Shown here one piece after another: positions 62,097 through 64,000 of a DNA stretch of 64,000 bases. Both the position numbers and the translations under genes were made by a program. The stretch is from Gloeobacter violaceus PCC 7421 (lineage in GTDB: Bacteria; Cyanobacteriota; Cyanobacteriia; Gloeobacterales; Gloeobacteraceae), in the NCBI RefSeq assembly GCF_000011385.1, contig NC_005125.1, forward strand, positions 1,302,001 through 1,366,000. Reading direction: 5' to 3'. A model generated the notes under the pieces. That model made no database searches. It was not told where the DNA came from and saw nothing but the letters and a program-made list of their open reading frames with translations. The stretch's first letter is position 1. Every line of letters begins with the position of its first letter.

Positions 62097-62735
62097 ATGC
62101 AGGTGATTTCGGTCAATGTCGGATTGCCCCGGCAAGTCGAATGGCGGGGCAGACAGGTACTTACCGGTATCTTCAAAGCACCGGTGGCCGGGCGGGTGGC
62201 GGTGCGCCCGCTGAACCTGGATGGGGATGGCCAGGCGGATCTGAGTGTGCACGGGGGGGTGGATAAGGCGGTGTACGCCTATCCGGCAGAACACTACGAT
62301 TACTGGCAGCACGAGCGCAACGGCCAGGTACTGACCTGGGGAATGTTCGGCGAGAACCTGACCACCAGCGGACTGTCGGAAGCGGATGTGCACGTGGGGG
62401 ACCGTTTCCGCATCGGCACTGTTGAAGTCGTTGTAACCCAGCCGCGCCTACCCTGCTACAAGCTCGGCATCCGCTTCGCAGATCCGGGGATCATCGGGAA
62501 ATTCCTGGCGAGCGGCCGGACAGGCTTTTACTTCGCGGTCGAAAAAGCGGGTGAGGTGGGTACGGGCGATGCCGTCGAGCGCGTGTACACGGACGAGCGG
62601 CAGGTCAGCATTGCCGATTTTGTGCGGCTCTATGCCAAGGGCGAATCGGAAGCGCATCTGTTGGAGCGCCTGCTGCAGATCGAGGCTTTGCCTGAAAGCT
62701 GGCGGGAGTATTTTGCTCGGCGATTTTCTGTCTAG
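62097..62735 (+). CDS. MOSC-domain protein (YiiM-like)
   Basis: The 212-residue protein begins MQVISVNVGLPRQVEWRGR and contains the MOSC beta-barrel motifs DGDGQADLSVHGGVDKAVYA, WGMFGENLTTSGLSEADVHV and TQPRLPCYKLGIRFADPG with the conserved Cys. YiiM-type proteins handle molybdenum-cofactor-linked reductions, for example of N-hydroxylated compounds. The AGGAG ribosome binding site precedes ATG 62097. It follows the regulator gene in the same direction. Confidence 0.9.
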   Translation: MQVISVNVGLPRQVEWRGRQVLTGIFKAPVAGRVAVRPLNLDGDGQADLSVHGGVDKAVYAYPAEHYDYWQHERNGQVLTWGMFGENLTTSGLSEADVHVGDRFRIGTVEVVVTQPRLPCYKLGIRFADPGIIGKFLASGRTGFYFAVEKAGEVGTGDAVERVYTDERQVSIADFVRLYAKGESEAHLLERLLQIEALPESWREYFARRFSV

Positions 62736-62814
62736 AGCGCATGGAGGGGAAAACCTCAACCTATTGAGTATCTATACCTGGACTCCTTGCCAGGACACCT
62801 CCGAGGCTCTCAAA

Positions 62815-63339
62815 ATGTCCGGTCGGCAGAATGTGTTGGTTCTTGCGCTGGGGTGGGCCTGTGTGCATTTGCTGCTCTTTACGATGCCGTCCGTGGCAGG
62901 GGCAAACCCACTTCCCGGTCCTGTCATCAAGATAGACAACTCCGCAAACCTCGCACGGCTTTACGACCACCTTGGGTCGCTCGTACGCCGTTTCGACGAA
63001 AGCAGGATCGTCTCCCGGTGGACGTTGGGGGGTGGCCCGGCTGTGCATCTGGCCGTATCCACCTGGCCATATGTAACGTTTGACTGCTACCTTGTCCGCC
63101 TCGATGTCGAGCGCAAGGGATGGGAAACGCTCGCGGGCACAGATCGCACTCGCCTGCTCGAAAATGTCCATTCGCAGCTATACAATTACGACAGCAGGCG
63201 GCCTGCCTACCAAAATGTCGCATTTGCCGTCTTGATCGCCGATCTGGAAACTGCGCAGGTCATAGCACAAATCGCCGACACTGAACAACGGACTCGCTGC
63301 GCGGGGGTGTGGGGCCAGTACCGGTTTTCGATTCCGTAG
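62815..63339 (+). CDS. Secreted or membrane-anchored hypothetical protein
   Basis: The 174-residue product has an N-terminal hydrophobic segment (VLVLALGWACVHLLLFTMPS) that may be a signal peptide or anchor. The rest (NLARLYDHLGSLVRRFDESR, then YLVRLDVERKGWETLAGTDR, and NVAFAVLIADLETAQVIAQI) is a mixed alpha/beta domain without a recognised motif. Start ATG 62815 gives the hydrophobic segment an N-terminal position; the upstream open frame overlaps the MOSC gene in another frame. Function unknown. Confidence 0.6.
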   Translation: MSGRQNVLVLALGWACVHLLLFTMPSVAGANPLPGPVIKIDNSANLARLYDHLGSLVRRFDESRIVSRWTLGGGPAVHLAVSTWPYVTFDCYLVRLDVERKGWETLAGTDRTRLLENVHSQLYNYDSRRPAYQNVAFAVLIADLETAQVIAQIADTEQRTRCAGVWGQYRFSIP

Positions 63340-63459
63340 GCATCCTGTGCTGCACAATGCCCGACAGCGGAGCTTCCACCTGTGCCCGCCATACTGCCCC
63401 CTGCGAGCGCTCAGCCCCGCTAGGATTGGACCACGACGCCATTAGCAAGGATTCGATCG

Positions 63460-64000
63460 ATGAGCGTGACGCTGCAGCTAAAGCAGGTGCAGGTGCAACC
63501 GGGACAGCGGCTGGTGCTCGAAGAGGTGAGCTGGCAGCAGTTCGAGGACATTCTCGAAGAACTGGGAGATCACCGGGGTTCCAGGCTGACCTATAGCGAC
63601 GGGACGTTGGAGATTCGTATGCCGTTGCCGGAACACGAAAAAAACAAAGTTATCCTGGGCGATCTGGTCAAAGTGCTGTTGGACGAACTGGAAATCGATT
63701 ACGTCTCCTTCGGCTCTACCACGTTCAAGCGGCGGGATCTTGCCAAGGGCTTCGAGCCGGACGATTGTTTTTACATCCGCAACTTTGCTGCGATGGTCGG
63801 CAAACAGTGCCTGGACCTCGGGCGAGATCCGCCCCCCGAGCTCTCGATTGAAGTCGATGTCACCTCCCGCACCCAACTCGATGTGTACCGTGCCCTGGGG
63901 GTGCCCGAACTGTGGCGTCTGGAGGCGGGGCGGTTGCGCATCGACGTGCTACGGGAGGGCGAGTATATCGAGGTAGAACAAAGCCCCACTTTCCCGGACC
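63460..64000 (+). CDS. Uma2-family (DUF820) protein, cut by the window end
   Basis: The frame opens at ATG 63460 (MSVTLQLKQVQVQPGQRLVL) and runs without a stop to the end of the window, giving 180 codons. Segments YSDGTLEIRMPLPEHEKNKV, FEPDDCFYIRNFAAM and PPPELSIEVDVTSRTQLDVY, then YRALGVPELWRLEAGRLRID, are the Uma2/DUF820 signature, a PD-(D/E)xK-like restriction-endonuclease fold with the acidic pair in EPDDCFY and IEVDVTS. These genes are amplified in cyanobacteria; their true function is not settled. Only the 3' end is missing. Confidence 0.93.
   Translation, partial: MSVTLQLKQVQVQPGQRLVLEEVSWQQFEDILEELGDHRGSRLTYSDGTLEIRMPLPEHEKNKVILGDLVKVLLDELEIDYVSFGSTTFKRRDLAKGFEPDDCFYIRNFAAMVGKQCLDLGRDPPPELSIEVDVTSRTQLDVYRALGVPELWRLEAGRLRIDVLREGEYIEVEQSPTFPD

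Overview
The window comes from a G+C-rich cyanobacterium that is almost certainly Gloeobacter, at or close to G. violaceus. The evidence is a phycobilisome core operon (apcE, apcA, apcB, apcC), phycoerythrobilin synthesis (pebA, pebB), bilin lyases, and an 824-residue rod linker carrying three linker domains in one chain. Multi-domain linkers of that kind are known from Gloeobacter phycobilisomes, which sit on the cell membrane because the organism has no thylakoids. The assignment rests on recognising these proteins; no database search was possible.

Layout. 0-5.5 kb: a small coiled-coil protein with an amidohydrolase remnant behind it, ilvE, a hydantoinase-B protein, an ArsA-type ATPase, and a divergent SDR/HxlR pair. 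5.9-11.1 kb: a sigma factor with a membrane partner, then prfB (with its programmed frameshift), a cobA-hemD fusion and a fatty acid desaturase, the last three joined by overlapping stop and start codons. 11.1-14.8 kb: a gene-poor stretch with tRNA-Thr, tRNA-Val, a degenerate tRNA-like copy, G+C-rich hairpins and an AT-rich island of about 1.3 kb. 14.9-20.1 kb: an orphan LivH permease, a PAS-PAS-GAF histidine kinase, ndhS and ybeY-dgkA.

20.5-42.6 kb holds most of the light-harvesting genes. It contains the core operon (ApcE with four linker repeats), then ribD, purE and purK, then a three-gene operon of a small conserved protein, a HEAT-repeat protein and a divergent phycobiliprotein that keeps its bilin cysteine. 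After that come a second HEAT protein, a pentapeptide-repeat protein, cpcS, pebA-pebB, and a long linker operon: triple linker, three linker/CpcD proteins, two small rod caps, cpcE, cpcF. Stem-loops lie in every long gap of the linker operon, which suggests graded expression. The phycocyanin and phycoerythrin subunits themselves are not in the window.

42.7-64 kb: a cytochrome b561 protein, a tripartite MacB/ADOP-type transporter with a shared sequence motif upstream of its first two genes, a histone-deacetylase-family protein, a TonB receptor, a secreted subtilase-like protein with five 150-bp tandem repeats, divergent recG and mutL, a divergent hydrolase/CGNR regulator pair, a MOSC protein, and a Uma2-family protein cut by the window edge.
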